The position numbers and the translations under genes are program-made. The notes below the pieces were generated by a model that worked only from the letters and a program-made list of their open reading frames with translations, ran no database searches and was not told the origin of the DNA. A DNA stretch of 64,000 nt, taken from an uncultured Collinsella sp. (GTDB lineage: Bacteria; Actinomycetota; Coriobacteriia; Coriobacteriales; Coriobacteriaceae). Of this stretch, positions 16,190-25,412 are shown in pieces (position 1 is the stretch's first letter; the number at the start of each line of letters is the position of its first letter). Location: contig CABUTO010000003.1 of NCBI GenBank assembly GCA_902494535.1, forward strand, positions 1 through 64,000, given 5' to 3'.

Positions 16190-19100
16190 CTACCGACGTT
16201 TGGTGAACACGAACACGCCGACGATGGCGAGACCGATGACGCCGGCGGCAACGCCAACAATGGCGAGCGGGTTGGTGCCAGTCTCCTGCTCGGAAGCACT
16301 AGAGGACTTCTTAGCAGTGGTCGTAGAAGCAGCACCCGTATCGGACTTGGAATCGGACTTCTTGTCGGACTTCTTGTCAGACTTCTTCTCGTCCTTCTTA
16401 TCGGACTTATCGGAGTCCTTCTTGTCGGACTTGTTGTCCTTGGTCTCGGTCTTGGTCGACACCGTCGTCTTGGTCGTCGGCTTATGACCCGGGGCGACAG
16501 CGCCGCCCTTCGAGCCGGAGCCGGAATCCGTGCCAGTGCCAGCGCCAGTGCCGGAACCAGTACCGGTACCAGAACCGCCGCCGCCATTCGAACCAGCGCC
16601 GCCATTACCGCCAGGGTTAACGGCATTCTTGGTCCACTTGGCATACAGCGTCAGATCGGCCGTCACCGGCGTGCTAAAGTCATACGCCTGCGTGCAAGCC
16701 TCATCGGTATACCAACCGCCGAAAGTGTAGCCATCGCGCGTCGGATCGGCCGGCTTGACCAGCTTGCCATCGGCCGTAGCAACAAACTTAGTGTCGCAAG
16801 CAGACCCGCCGTTGGAGTTAAAGGCAACCGTCCAAGACTCGACAGCTCCAAGTTTAAACAGCGTGCCCGAATCATTGATGTAGTAGAGATTGCCAGAAGC
16901 ATCGGCAATGACCGGAGAGTCACAGTACTGGTAATGGCCAGCCGCATCATAAATCTGCGTCGCCTCTGCATCGCCGAGCGTATAGCGATACACGCCACCA
17001 CCAGCAGAGTAGTTGACGTAATCCTTGCTATCCGCGCTGTTAACGGTGAAGTACACATAGGTCTTGCCGCCCTGAACACTCACCAGCGGAGTAGCAGCAA
17101 TACCGTTGAGGCCAGCCGGCAGCGCCTTGCCGTCGGCAGCAGCGACCATCGTGGTCTTACCCGTCTTCAGGTTATAGAGAACCAGAGCAGAGCCAGTAGC
17201 CGTCTGTCCGCCGACAATCAGATTGTCACCAGACACCGCAGGGGCGCTCAGATTATTCGTAAGGCCCAGATCAACCGTCTTCTGTTCACTCAGCACGCCC
17301 TTCGCCGAAAGCGAAATCACATGGAGCTTTCCGTCGTGCGTCATCTGATAGAAGGTCGAGCCATTGGACGGATCGGCGACGCAGTCAGCGTTCGCAAGGG
17401 CGCCGAGCTTCATGGTCGAAACGACATCACCCGTTGCCTTATCAATGCACTTAAGCGTACCTGCGCTCGTAGGAACGATGGCATACTTATCCGTCAAAGC
17501 CGCACCAGTCCAGTAATAGCCCTCGGCAGGGTCGATGTTCTGCCAAGAAACTTCGCCCGTGGCAATCTTAATGCGCACAAAGGAGCCGTTGCCGTAGGTC
17601 GCGTTGTAATTCTCGTCATACGAAATATCGACCGAGCCTACATAGACGTACTCGCCGTCCGAAACGACGGTGCAGGAGCTCTGCGTCAAGTCCGTCAAAC
17701 CAGGCGTCAGCCACTTGCAGATCAGCTTGTCTGCAGTAATCGCCTGGACCGCACCGCCGTTGAGCGGAACGATGATAAGGCCATTGGTATAGATCGGACG
17801 AGAGGTATAGCTCACCTTGGAGGCAAGCGGCGCAGAGGCAACCTTTTTGCCCGTGGACGAATCGATCTTAATGAGCTCGTTCTCGGTCGCGATGTACACA
17901 AAGCCGTTAGCAATGACAGGCTCGCTGCAGTTGGCATACTGCTGACCAGACTCGGCCTTCCAATCGAAGGCCCACTTAAGACCGGCGGCCTGCGCAGGCG
18001 TCTTGGCATCCGTTACGGTCGAACCGTTGCCACTGTTGCCGTAGCCGGCCCACTCGGCATCCCAATCAGGAGTCGTCGCGCTCGGATCCACGACAATCTT
18101 GTCGGGATCGGGCATGGGCGAATTATCGGTGGTGTAGGCAAGCGTGACCTTATCGCCGCTCTTGAGCGTAATCTGATTGGCGCAGAGTAAGGAGAACTCT
18201 CCGTTGATATACAGATGCCAATATTTATTGGTCGCAGCATCCCAACCATACGGCTTGTGATCGAACGGCGAAGTAATGGAATTCAGGAACCAGTACTCAC
18301 CACTCTGGGAGCCGTTGTACGCAACGCCCTTGGCCTTCAGAACTGCCTCAATAAGGTTCTGGGCCGTGGAGCCTTCGGGCAGAGAAACATTGCTTGCCGT
18401 GCCCCAACGCGTATTGTTCCCGTTGACATCGGGACCGATAACATCGGCGGATCCAAGCACCTGACCGGGGAGGGCATCGGCGTCAGCACCATACATAAAG
18501 GTGACGGCGTCACCCTCCTGGAGCTTGTAGGCACCGGCGCCAACGTCGGCGAACTTGCCATTTACGTAGAAGCGCCAATAGCTATTGGTCGCAGCATCAT
18601 AGCCACAATAGGACTTACCATCGAAGGGCGAATAAATGCCGTTGAGGAACCAGCCCCAAGACGATTCGCCAGCATCGAGAGTAAGGCCGACCTGCTCAAG
18701 GAGATCCTTGGCAGTGGAGCCTGCCTTGAGACTCGTCTGACCCGTCGAAGCCCAAACCTGCTGCTTGCCGTCCTTGTCCTTACCGAGAACCTGAACAGAA
18801 GCATGGACAGAATCGGACGGCAACTGGTCGCCCCAGCCACCGTAGAACCACGTGACGGTATCGCCGGCATGGATGGTGACATTGTCCGCCGTATAGTCAC
18901 TCGACTTGCCGTTGATGAACAGCTGCCAATAGGTCGAATAATCTTGGGGCGTACCCAGCTCAACACCGTTGTACTTAAGGCTCAGAATGAAGGAGCCCGC
19001 AGCAACGGCGTCAATATCATTCGCCTCGAGCGCGACCTTCGTAAGGTCAAGTGCGCTCGAGCCGGACGTCACCACATACTGCGCGTTATCGACCCAAGTC

Positions 19101-19957
19101 TGAGTCTTGCCCTGGGCATCGCGACCAATGACGGTCACATTTGCGGCAACCTGGTCCTTAACGACAGGGGACGAGCTACCAGCCGTATAGGCAAACTCAA
19201 TCTTCTGCCCCTGGGTGAGCTTGACGCTGCTCGCGCCAACCGAGGAAGACGCGCCGTCGACGAACAGCTGCCAGAAGGCATAAGTCGTCGGATCGTAGGC
19301 AAGCGTGCGACCATCGCTCGGGGATGTGATGCTTTCGAGGTAGAAACCGTATGCCGTGTTCGGTTCGTACTTCGCCTTGAAGCCCGTCTTCTCCTGCAGC
19401 TTAATGAAGGCATCCGCAGCCGTCGCGCCCTCGTCGAGCTTGAGCTGCGTAGGTGCCACCCAGGTCTGAGCCTTGCCGTCAGCATCGGTGCCGATAATCG
19501 AGAACGAGACCTCGACCTGCTTCTTGGCGACATCGCCGGTTTCTGTCGGGTTCTCTGTCTGAACGGCAGCCGCGGCGGCAGATCCCGCTTGGCCAGCGGA
19601 TGCCGTCGAAGACTGCTCGCTCGTGGCAGGGCTCTCCCCCGTCGCCGAGCCTTCGTCGCCAGTTGCTGCCTCTGTTGTGGCGGCACCAGCTGCAGGCGCG
19701 CCCTCGGAATCCGAAACCTCGGCCTTGCCCTGGTCGGCAGCACCGTCCGCGGCCCCCGTTCCCTCACTCGGCGTCGCAGCCTGAGCCACAGCGTCGGTAA
19801 TGCCCTCGGCACCCTCGGCCCACAGCTGAGCCGGCGTGGTGCTGAAGGCCATCGCGAAGGCCAGGAATGCCACCAGGCAGCGCTTTGCCACGCCGCGCGC
19901 GATTACGCCACGGCGACGAAGCGAGGCACGCTGGCACTCGTCCTCAAACATATCCAT
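16190..19957 (-). CDS. Large surface protein: four DUF4430 domains, beta-propeller, InlB repeat
   Basis: A 1255-aa secreted protein under a cobalamin riboswitch. A signal peptide (CLVAFLAFAMAFSTTPAQLWA, about 25-47) follows a basic leader. An acidic Ala/Thr/Ser segment runs to about 98. Then come four DUF4430-type domains in tandem (roughly 98-210, 220-330, 335-445, 450-565, each ending in patterns like YWxLYINGxxS...GDxVTxxY), a PQQ/WD-like beta-propeller (about 615-990), an InlB-type B-repeat (about 1042-1111, GYTFGGWYTDEACTQAYDF), a Gly/Ser then Lys/Asp/Ser stalk, and a C-terminal hydrophobic anchor ending FTKRR. The sorting motif is degenerate (EQETGTNPLA rather than LPxTG). The ATG at 19957 follows TAGGAGACAA. 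Because DUF4430 is transcobalamin-like and the leader is a B12 sensor, a role in binding corrinoids at the cell surface is inferred. Confidence 0.85.
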   Translation of the reverse strand: MDMFEDECQRASLRRRGVIARGVAKRCLVAFLAFAMAFSTTPAQLWAEGAEGITDAVAQAATPSEGTGAADGAADQGKAEVSDSEGAPAAGAATTEAATGDEGSATGESPATSEQSSTASAGQAGSAAAAAVQTENPTETGDVAKKQVEVSFSIIGTDADGKAQTWVAPTQLKLDEGATAADAFIKLQEKTGFKAKYEPNTAYGFYLESITSPSDGRTLAYDPTTYAFWQLFVDGASSSVGASSVKLTQGQKIEFAYTAGSSSPVVKDQVAANVTVIGRDAQGKTQTWVDNAQYVVTSGSSALDLTKVALEANDIDAVAAGSFILSLKYNGVELGTPQDYSTYWQLFINGKSSDYTADNVTIHAGDTVTWFYGGWGDQLPSDSVHASVQVLGKDKDGKQQVWASTGQTSLKAGSTAKDLLEQVGLTLDAGESSWGWFLNGIYSPFDGKSYCGYDAATNSYWRFYVNGKFADVGAGAYKLQEGDAVTFMYGADADALPGQVLGSADVIGPDVNGNNTRWGTASNVSLPEGSTAQNLIEAVLKAKGVAYNGSQSGEYWFLNSITSPFDHKPYGWDAATNKYWHLYINGEFSLLCANQITLKSGDKVTLAYTTDNSPMPDPDKIVVDPSATTPDWDAEWAGYGNSGNGSTVTDAKTPAQAAGLKWAFDWKAESGQQYANCSEPVIANGFVYIATENELIKIDSSTGKKVASAPLASKVSYTSRPIYTNGLIIVPLNGGAVQAITADKLICKWLTPGLTDLTQSSCTVVSDGEYVYVGSVDISYDENYNATYGNGSFVRIKIATGEVSWQNIDPAEGYYWTGAALTDKYAIVPTSAGTLKCIDKATGDVVSTMKLGALANADCVADPSNGSTFYQMTHDGKLHVISLSAKGVLSEQKTVDLGLTNNLSAPAVSGDNLIVGGQTATGSALVLYNLKTGKTTMVAAADGKALPAGLNGIAATPLVSVQGGKTYVYFTVNSADSKDYVNYSAGGGVYRYTLGDAEATQIYDAAGHYQYCDSPVIADASGNLYYINDSGTLFKLGAVESWTVAFNSNGGSACDTKFVATADGKLVKPADPTRDGYTFGGWYTDEACTQAYDFSTPVTADLTLYAKWTKNAVNPGGNGGAGSNGGGGSGTGTGSGTGAGTGTDSGSGSKGGAVAPGHKPTTKTTVSTKTETKDNKSDKKDSDKSDKKDEKKSDKKSDKKSDSKSDTGAASTTTAKKSSSASEQETGTNPLAIVGVAAGVIGLAIVGVFVFTKRR

Positions 19958-20108
19958 TTGTCTCCTACTGTCTGTACTTGGAGCGTTGCCTTGAAGCTGC
20001 CCCACGTCATCGCGCATGTTGCGCTCGAGTTCCCCCATCGGGGTCCCCCTTCCCTCCAGAGCCCTATGCACACCGGCGGCATACGCCGCAGCCGCATGCA
20101 AGATGGGA

Positions 20109-20277
20109 GGCGATCCGACTTAACCTTAACGACTCGGGCGCGCCGTCCGATCTGCGACGCGAACATCCCGAGCCAAGAGGAATTACGGTTACTGGTACAG
20201 TCGGGGACTTGCACCCCGATTCTCCCAAACGCGTAGGAAAACCGCGCATTCGTGCGTCTCCGCACCACCATCTAGGC
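20109..20277 (-). promoter_or_regulatory. Cobalamin riboswitch
   Basis: On the minus strand the conserved B12 core is readable: GATGGTGGTGCGGAGACGCA at the 5' side, then GGGAGAATCGGGGTGCAAGT with CCCCGACTGTACCAGTAACC directly after it (B12 box and J6/3 region), and AAGTCGGATCGCC at the 3' end (20109-20121). These match the class consensus GGGAA..GGTGxAAxTCC..ACTGxxCC..AACxGT..AGTCxGGAxxCC. It lies 150 nt upstream of the DUF4430 surface protein. The intervening leader has a strong GC-rich hairpin but no clear terminator, so the expression platform is unresolved. Riboswitches of this class usually turn genes off when cobalamin is plentiful. Confidence 0.88.
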
Positions 20278-20313
20278 CATCGATTAAAACCGTCAATATG
20301 CTATCACGCAAAA

Positions 20314-20337
20314 GGGCCTCGCACGCAGGCGAAGCCC
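20314..20337 (-). terminator. Rho-independent terminator
   Basis: On the minus strand GGGCTTCGC pairs with GCGAGGCCC (one G-T) around CTGCGT and is followed by TTTT. It ends the AarF/UbiB kinase operon just before the cobalamin riboswitch begins. Confidence 0.8.
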
Positions 20338-20388
20338 AAGGTAAAAGCTATTGTTTGCGATAGGAGAATGCGGTGACGGTCGCAGCCT

Positions 20389-22152
20389 CTAGTGCTTGCC
20401 GCCGTGGCTGTTGAGCCAGATATTGCGACCCAGCATAAGCGCCAGCACCAGCGCGCTCACGTAGCCCATAAAGCCAATGACTGGGATACCAAACACAACC
20501 GGCTCGATGCGTGCATAGTACACCACCGACGAACCGATAAACAGACCGGCGATCACAATCGCCATCGACATGCGGTCGATGATTCCGCCCAGCTGTCGCA
20601 GCGCCTTATCGCTGCTCATGATCTGCGTGTTCACCTTAAGCTGGCCGCGCGTAAGCATGCGCGAAGCCAGCCCCAGGTACTCAGCCGCCTCGAGTGAGCC
20701 CTTCGCCGCGCGATAGCTGCTCGCGGCAAGATCGCGCCCCATGTCGCGCACGCGCGCATAGGTGCTTTTCTCGTTTTTAATGTGGGTTTGGATGATCTGG
20801 ATCATGTTGACGTTGGGCATGTACTCGGTCAGCAAACCCTCGAGCGTCACCATGCCGCGCGCGAACATCGTCACCACGCTCGGCAGCTCAACGTCATTCT
20901 TACGCGCGAGGTTTAACAGCGAGGTCAAAAACTCGCCGATATCCAAATCCTTCAGGTCAAGGCCCGCAAAGTCAGCCACGATAAAGTCAAGATCGGACAA
21001 AAACGCTGAATGATCGAGCTCGGCCGAATCGCCACGCGTCACGGCAAAGCGCATGAGCGAATCCTTGAGCTTTGGCACGTCGCCCTCGGCCACGGCGAAA
21101 ATCATGTCCTTTACGATACCGCGATCGTGGCTCGACATGCGTCCGACCATGCCCAAGTCGATAAAGTAAACGATGCCGTCCTTGAGGATGATGTTTCCCG
21201 CATGCGGGTCGGCATGGAAAAAGCCGTCATCGAGCACCTGCGTCGAGTAGTCCTCGACAATCGCGGCACCGATCTTTTCCAAGTCATAGCCCTCGGCCAC
21301 CAAGCGTTCGGGATCGGCGATCGAAATGCCGTCGACGTAGTCCATAACCACCACGTGCTCGGTGCACAGGTCCAGATAGGATTTAGGGCACGTCACGCCA
21401 TGAACGCTCTTATGGAACTCGTAGAAGTCGTTGAGGTTTTTGGCCTCGGCCAAAAAGTTGGTCTCCTCGCGAAACGAGGTCCACAACTCCTCGACTACGC
21501 CGTGCAGATCAACGAATTGATCGGTGTTGACGAACTTGGAAACGATACGCACCACCGAGCGGATGATATCGATGTCCTGTGCCATAACCTGCTGCGCACC
21601 GGGGCGCTGCACCTTAACGGCCACGTCCTCGCCCGTCACCAGACGAGCGCGGTGCACCTGCGCGAGCGATGCGCTACCAAGCGGATTGGGATCGATCGCA
21701 TCGAACATCTCCCCCAGGCGCAGGCCGTATTCTTCCTCCAGACAGCGAAGCACTACCTCGTACGGCACCGGCTCCACGTCGGAGCGCAGACGACGCAGCT
21801 CGTCGCAAAAGCGTTGCGGCAAAATCTCGGACCGGTTGGCCAGAATCTGCCCCATCTTGACGAACATGGGGCCGAGTTCCTCGAGCAGGCGGCGCAAACG
21901 AACCGGCGTGAGGTTATCCCACACGCGGTACTTTTTGACCAGGCGAACAATCTGCCCAATGCGTTCGCGACGACCCGCCGGCGTGAGCTGGTATTCCTCG
22001 TCCGGTGCCATCGCGTCGGGCTCCTCGGGCACCATATCGACAGCGCGTGGCTTCTTGCGAGCGCCCGAGACGGCAGCGTCGACCTCATCGACAACCGCCG
22101 CCTCGTTACCCAGAGGATCTAGATTGTTGTAATCGGTGGTGGAATCTGCCAT
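20389..22152 (-). CDS. AarF/UbiB (ABC1) family atypical kinase
   Basis: A 587-aa member of the ABC1/ADCK/UbiB family. Visible hallmarks are the KMGQILANRSEILP segment (KxGQ motif, about 102-115), the alanine-rich nucleotide loop LGSASLAQVHRA, the lysine in VAVKVQRPG, HADPHAGNII as catalytic loop and YFIDLGMVG as the metal-binding DFG-like motif. Two membrane helices close the C-terminus. UbiB-type proteins are ATPases/kinases needed for ubiquinone synthesis where quinones exist; in Gram-positive gut anaerobes the role is unclear and may concern isoprenoid or lipid metabolism. The first 60 residues are acidic and disordered. The ATG is 8 bp after the stop of the small upstream gene, with which it is probably translationally coupled. 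Confidence 0.88.
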   Translation of the reverse strand: MADSTTDYNNLDPLGNEAAVVDEVDAAVSGARKKPRAVDMVPEEPDAMAPDEEYQLTPAGRRERIGQIVRLVKKYRVWDNLTPVRLRRLLEELGPMFVKMGQILANRSEILPQRFCDELRRLRSDVEPVPYEVVLRCLEEEYGLRLGEMFDAIDPNPLGSASLAQVHRARLVTGEDVAVKVQRPGAQQVMAQDIDIIRSVVRIVSKFVNTDQFVDLHGVVEELWTSFREETNFLAEAKNLNDFYEFHKSVHGVTCPKSYLDLCTEHVVVMDYVDGISIADPERLVAEGYDLEKIGAAIVEDYSTQVLDDGFFHADPHAGNIILKDGIVYFIDLGMVGRMSSHDRGIVKDMIFAVAEGDVPKLKDSLMRFAVTRGDSAELDHSAFLSDLDFIVADFAGLDLKDLDIGEFLTSLLNLARKNDVELPSVVTMFARGMVTLEGLLTEYMPNVNMIQIIQTHIKNEKSTYARVRDMGRDLAASSYRAAKGSLEAAEYLGLASRMLTRGQLKVNTQIMSSDKALRQLGGIIDRMSMAIVIAGLFIGSSVVYYARIEPVVFGIPVIGFMGYVSALVLALMLGRNIWLNSHGGKH

Positions 22153-22160
22153 CTGCGCTG

Positions 22161-22577
22161 CTACTCGGCCTCTTCGGTATCCTTCGCATCGTCGGCCTCA
22201 ACTGACTCGACGGGCACCGAGGTCACGTTGTCCTCGACCGAATCGACGATGTCGCGCACATGAGCCAGGAAGGCCGTGCGCTCGGGCGCGGTCATAACGC
22301 GGACGCGAGCCAGAATGAGCTCGTCGAGCACGCGTTGGGCCGCGGTCTCGCCCTGCATGCCCAGACGCTCGGTCAGGTCGGAGATGGTGCCGCCGGCCTG
22401 CTCGAACATGTCGGACACGCTACGGGCGATATCGGGGGTGCCGGCGTCCTTGCGAACCTGCTCGCCCTTGGTATTAAGGTCGTCGAGGACCTTCTTGCCG
22501 CCTTCGACAGCAACGGCGGCAGCGCCAAAGCCCACGTTAATGGCGCCGTTAACAAGCTGATCGAGTTTCATAACCAT
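22161..22577 (-). CDS. Small phasin-like protein coupled to the ABC1 kinase
   Basis: A 138-aa protein, helical and alanine-rich at the start (MVMKLDQLVNGAINVGFGAA), then a charged middle (KKVLDDLNTKGEQVRKDA) and an acidic tail. The middle and the RTAFLAHVRDIVDSVE region look like amphipathic helices. The composition recalls phasin/PhaF-like proteins, which are often found next to ABC1 kinase genes; that link is from memory and weak. The ATG at 22577 is chosen from TTGGAGACAACC ahead of it. The kinase gene follows after 8 bp, so the two probably act together, perhaps as a regulator or adaptor. Confidence 0.65.
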   Translation of the reverse strand: MVMKLDQLVNGAINVGFGAAAVAVEGGKKVLDDLNTKGEQVRKDAGTPDIARSVSDMFEQAGGTISDLTERLGMQGETAAQRVLDELILARVRVMTAPERTAFLAHVRDIVDSVEDNVTSVPVESVEADDAKDTEEAE

Positions 22578-22676
22578 GGTTGTCTCCAATCACAAACAAC
22601 TGCATTGGCGTTCTTGTACCCAAGATTGAGCGAAAGCGACAAAGCGTTTTAGCACTATTCGATCGACGAGAAATCC

Positions 22677-24200
22677 CTACCTCACGTTGTCGTTCATCGC
22701 GAAAGAGTTCTTCATGGCGCAGCTCGTGGTGAAGAGCACCTTGCCCAGCAGGGCATCGGTCTCCACGCGAACACGCTCGGCAAAGGCCTCGTTGGCGCGT
22801 GCAAGCTCGGAAGGCACCTCGGCCTCGGGCAGAGCGGCTACGGCAGCGTCGACGTCATGGATCTGCTTGTGACCCATGCCACCGACCTTCTCCTGATAAT
22901 CCTCGACCGCGCGACCGCACTCATGGAAGCGGACGTCGGCCAGGGCGCCGATCAGGCGGTTGGCCCAGTAGAAGTTTTCGGACGTCACGCGAGCCTGCGT
23001 GTCGGCATAGTACTCGGGCATGGTCTCGACGTTGGCGTACAGCGGGACCAGCGCGTTAAACGAGTTGGAGCCAAAGGCCATCCACTGCACGGCGCGATAC
23101 GCCGGCTGCGCATAGGGGCGCAGCTGCAACACGGCGAGCTGGCTGTTGCGGTTGATGCCGATGGGGCGATAGGCGCCGCGCGTGGCGGGCGTGCCCTTAC
23201 TGCCGTAGCAGTCGTACTCCGTGCCCTGGTAGTGGCTCGAGAGTACGTACTTGATGTCCTCGATGGTCACCTTGCGCTCGGGCACGCGGCTCCAGGGGAT
23301 ATCGTCGCTCTCGGGCGTGTAGTCGGCGTCGGGGCCATCCCACACGTCGCTGGGGTTGAGGCAGCGCTGCATGTACCAGGCGCGCGGCGTGTTGTAGACG
23401 TGGTCGCTGTCGCTATGCGAGCCAAATGCCTCGCGCGGGTTAAAGACCGCAGCCGGGCCGTCGCCCTCAACGCCCAGCGTCAGGTCCAGATGCCACTCGG
23501 CCATCCAGGCGCGCAGGTCGGCCGAGCACATGTGGTCGGCCTGGGCGCCCTCGGCATCGTCCAGGTCAAAGCTGTCGATGCCCAGTTGGTTGGGCATGGT
23601 CACATAGGCGTCGTCGGGCACGCGCTTGGCGATCCAGTGGTGGCCGCCGATGGTCTCGAGCCACCAGATCTCGTCCACGTCGCTAAAGGCGATGCCGTTG
23701 TTCTCGTAGGTGCCGCAGCGCTCGAGCAGGTCGCCCAGGATACGAACGCCGTCGCGGGCGGACTTGGCGTAGGGCAGGACCAGGGTCACCATGTCCTCCT
23801 CGCCCAGGCCACCAGGCTGCGCCGGCACATAGCCGTCCTCACCCTCGTTGCCCTTGGCGGGCGCGTAGTCCGCGAGCGGATCGGCGCCGCGAACGCGCTC
23901 GTTGGTGGTGAGCGTCTCGGTTGCGGACATGCCCACATTGAGCTCGTTGAAACCGGCCTCGGCCCAGATGCCGTGGCCCGGGACAACATCGGGGACGCTC
24001 GTGTAGCGCATGGGGTTATCGGGCAGTTCAACGGTCAGGTGACTCAGGACGCTCGTGTAGACGCGCGGCTGCTCGTCGGGATGCACTACGCACATGTGCT
24101 TGGGCTCAAACACCCCGTTGGACGAGTCCTCGTTGCGGGCGACCAGGGTCGACCCGTCGTAGCTTGCGTTCTTACCGACCAGAATCGTTGTGCACGGCAT
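22677..24200 (-). CDS. C69 family dipeptidase
   Basis: A 507-aa dipeptidase of the N-terminal nucleophile hydrolase fold (PepD/PepDA type, peptidase family C69). It starts MPCTTILVGKNASYDGSTLV ARNEDSS; Cys3 is the expected nucleophile, followed by the invariant RNED. Other conserved parts are GYVPAQPGG, WWLETIGGHHWIA, PNQLGIDSFDL and NSFNALVPLYANV. The enzyme splits a broad range of dipeptides in the cytoplasm. The ATG at 24200 is selected by AAGGAGG six bases upstream. Its promoter region abuts the AT-rich inverted-repeat element at 24285-24522, which could influence its expression. Confidence 0.93.
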   Translation of the reverse strand: MPCTTILVGKNASYDGSTLVARNEDSSNGVFEPKHMCVVHPDEQPRVYTSVLSHLTVELPDNPMRYTSVPDVVPGHGIWAEAGFNELNVGMSATETLTTNERVRGADPLADYAPAKGNEGEDGYVPAQPGGLGEEDMVTLVLPYAKSARDGVRILGDLLERCGTYENNGIAFSDVDEIWWLETIGGHHWIAKRVPDDAYVTMPNQLGIDSFDLDDAEGAQADHMCSADLRAWMAEWHLDLTLGVEGDGPAAVFNPREAFGSHSDSDHVYNTPRAWYMQRCLNPSDVWDGPDADYTPESDDIPWSRVPERKVTIEDIKYVLSSHYQGTEYDCYGSKGTPATRGAYRPIGINRNSQLAVLQLRPYAQPAYRAVQWMAFGSNSFNALVPLYANVETMPEYYADTQARVTSENFYWANRLIGALADVRFHECGRAVEDYQEKVGGMGHKQIHDVDAAVAALPEAEVPSELARANEAFAERVRVETDALLGKVLFTTSCAMKNSFAMNDNVR

Positions 24201-24284
24201 GCGCATCCTCCTTGAGCGAAGAAATCAAACGGCAACAGTGTATCGCTTCGACGCAAAAAGGGCGAAACCACGGCCTCGGCAGCC

Positions 24285-24522
24285 CCCCGTGGTCAAAAAA
24301 TGCCAAATATGAGTACTGTCACTAATTTAGTAACAGCAATTTTGCTACGCATGGGTGTCGAAAGTCTACATTTGTTCAAAAATTAGATGATGTACTTCCC
24401 CATAGGTCCAATAAAATAGGCTCTCTATCGATAATAAATATCGTAAGAGAGCCAAATTAACCTAAAATATATGTGACTATCTTGGCAACAGTACTCATAT
24501 TTGGCATTTTTTGTCCACGGGG
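24285..24522. mobile_element. 238-bp AT-rich element with 35-bp terminal inverted repeats
   Basis: Arms at 24285-24319 and 24488-24522 are 35 bp long with a single mismatch; the left arm begins CCCCGTGGTCAAAAAATGCC and ends GAGTACTGT. The 168-bp interior is much more AT-rich than the genome and holds a 15-bp imperfect hairpin (GGCTCTCT...AGAGAGCC, 24419-24453) plus the small palindrome AGCAATTTTGCT. There is no open reading frame of note and no obvious target duplication. It could be a MITE, an invertible segment or a structured RNA. It fills almost all of the 355-bp gap between folD and the dipeptidase gene, which otherwise shows nothing. Confidence 0.7.
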
Positions 24523-24555
24523 TATAGAACTAACCCCTCAAACAGCCCAAAACGC

Positions 24556-25410
24556 CTATTTCAATGCGCGCTCGGCCGCTTCGATCACGTGTTTGGCGAG
24601 AATCGCCGTTGTCACGGCGCCCACGCCGCCCGGCACGGGGGTGATGGCACCAACAACCGGCTCCACAGCATCAAAATCGACGTCCCCGACCAGCTTGCCA
24701 GCGTCCTCATCCCAGTTAATGCCCACATCAATGATCGTCTGGTCCTCGCGAACGGCATCCACGCCAATCGTACGCGCGCGTCCAACGGCGGCAACCACAA
24801 TGTCGGCAGCACGGCACTCGGCAGCAAGGTCGCGCGTATGCGTATGGCACGTCGTCACCGTGGCATTGTGAGCCGTAAGCATGGCGGCAACAGGACGCCC
24901 GATCACCAGAGAGCGCCCGACCACAGCAACCTTGGCCCCATCCAGCTCAACGCCGTAATGGTCCAGCAACGTCAACACGGCCTCGGCCGTGCAGGGAGCA
25001 AAGCCCTCGCCTCGCCCCGAAAGCGTGGTAAGCAGCGAGGCCGGCGTCATGGAGTCAACGTCCTTGGCGGGATCGAGCGCTGCGGCGACGGCGTTCTCGT
25101 CAAGGCCGGCGGGCAGCGGGCGAAACATCAGACAGCCATGAACAGCCGAGTCGGCATTGATGTCCTCGATGGCCGTCAACAGCTCGTCTTGCGAAACACC
25201 GGCAGGAAGCAACACGCGACGCGCCTCGATGCCAACCTTTTCGCAGCGTTTAAGGGCGCCGCGCTCGTAGGATAGGTCGTCCTCGCGTTCACCCACACGC
25301 ACGATAGCAAGCGTCGGAACAACACCGCGTTCGCGCAGCGCAGCGCAGCGGGCAGCGAGCTCCTCAGTCAAAGCGCGGGCGACGGGAGCACCCTTCAGTA
25401 GCTCAGCCAT
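24556..25410 (-). CDS. folD: Bifunctional methylene-THF dehydrogenase/methenyl-THF cyclohydrolase
   Basis: FolD (284 aa) interconverts 5,10-methylene-THF, 5,10-methenyl-THF and 10-formyl-THF. Visible features are LSYERGALKRCEKVGIEAR (the Y-x3-K catalytic region), VHGCLMFRPLPAGLD (family PLP motif as PLPAGLD), AVVGRSLVIGRPVAAML (NAD(P) loop) and PVPGGVGAVTTAIL at the C-terminus. The usual VQLPLP pentad is replaced by MFRPLP. The ATG at 25410 follows AGAGGGGATAGCC; it begins two bases after the fchA stop codon. Together with fchA and the distant fhs (35508-37175) it completes the folate one-carbon interconversion route. Confidence 0.95.
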   Translation of the reverse strand: MAELLKGAPVARALTEELAARCAALRERGVVPTLAIVRVGEREDDLSYERGALKRCEKVGIEARRVLLPAGVSQDELLTAIEDINADSAVHGCLMFRPLPAGLDENAVAAALDPAKDVDSMTPASLLTTLSGRGEGFAPCTAEAVLTLLDHYGVELDGAKVAVVGRSLVIGRPVAAMLTAHNATVTTCHTHTRDLAAECRAADIVVAAVGRARTIGVDAVREDQTIIDVGINWDEDAGKLVGDVDFDAVEPVVGAITPVPGGVGAVTTAILAKHVIEAAERALK

Positions 25411-25412
25411 GG

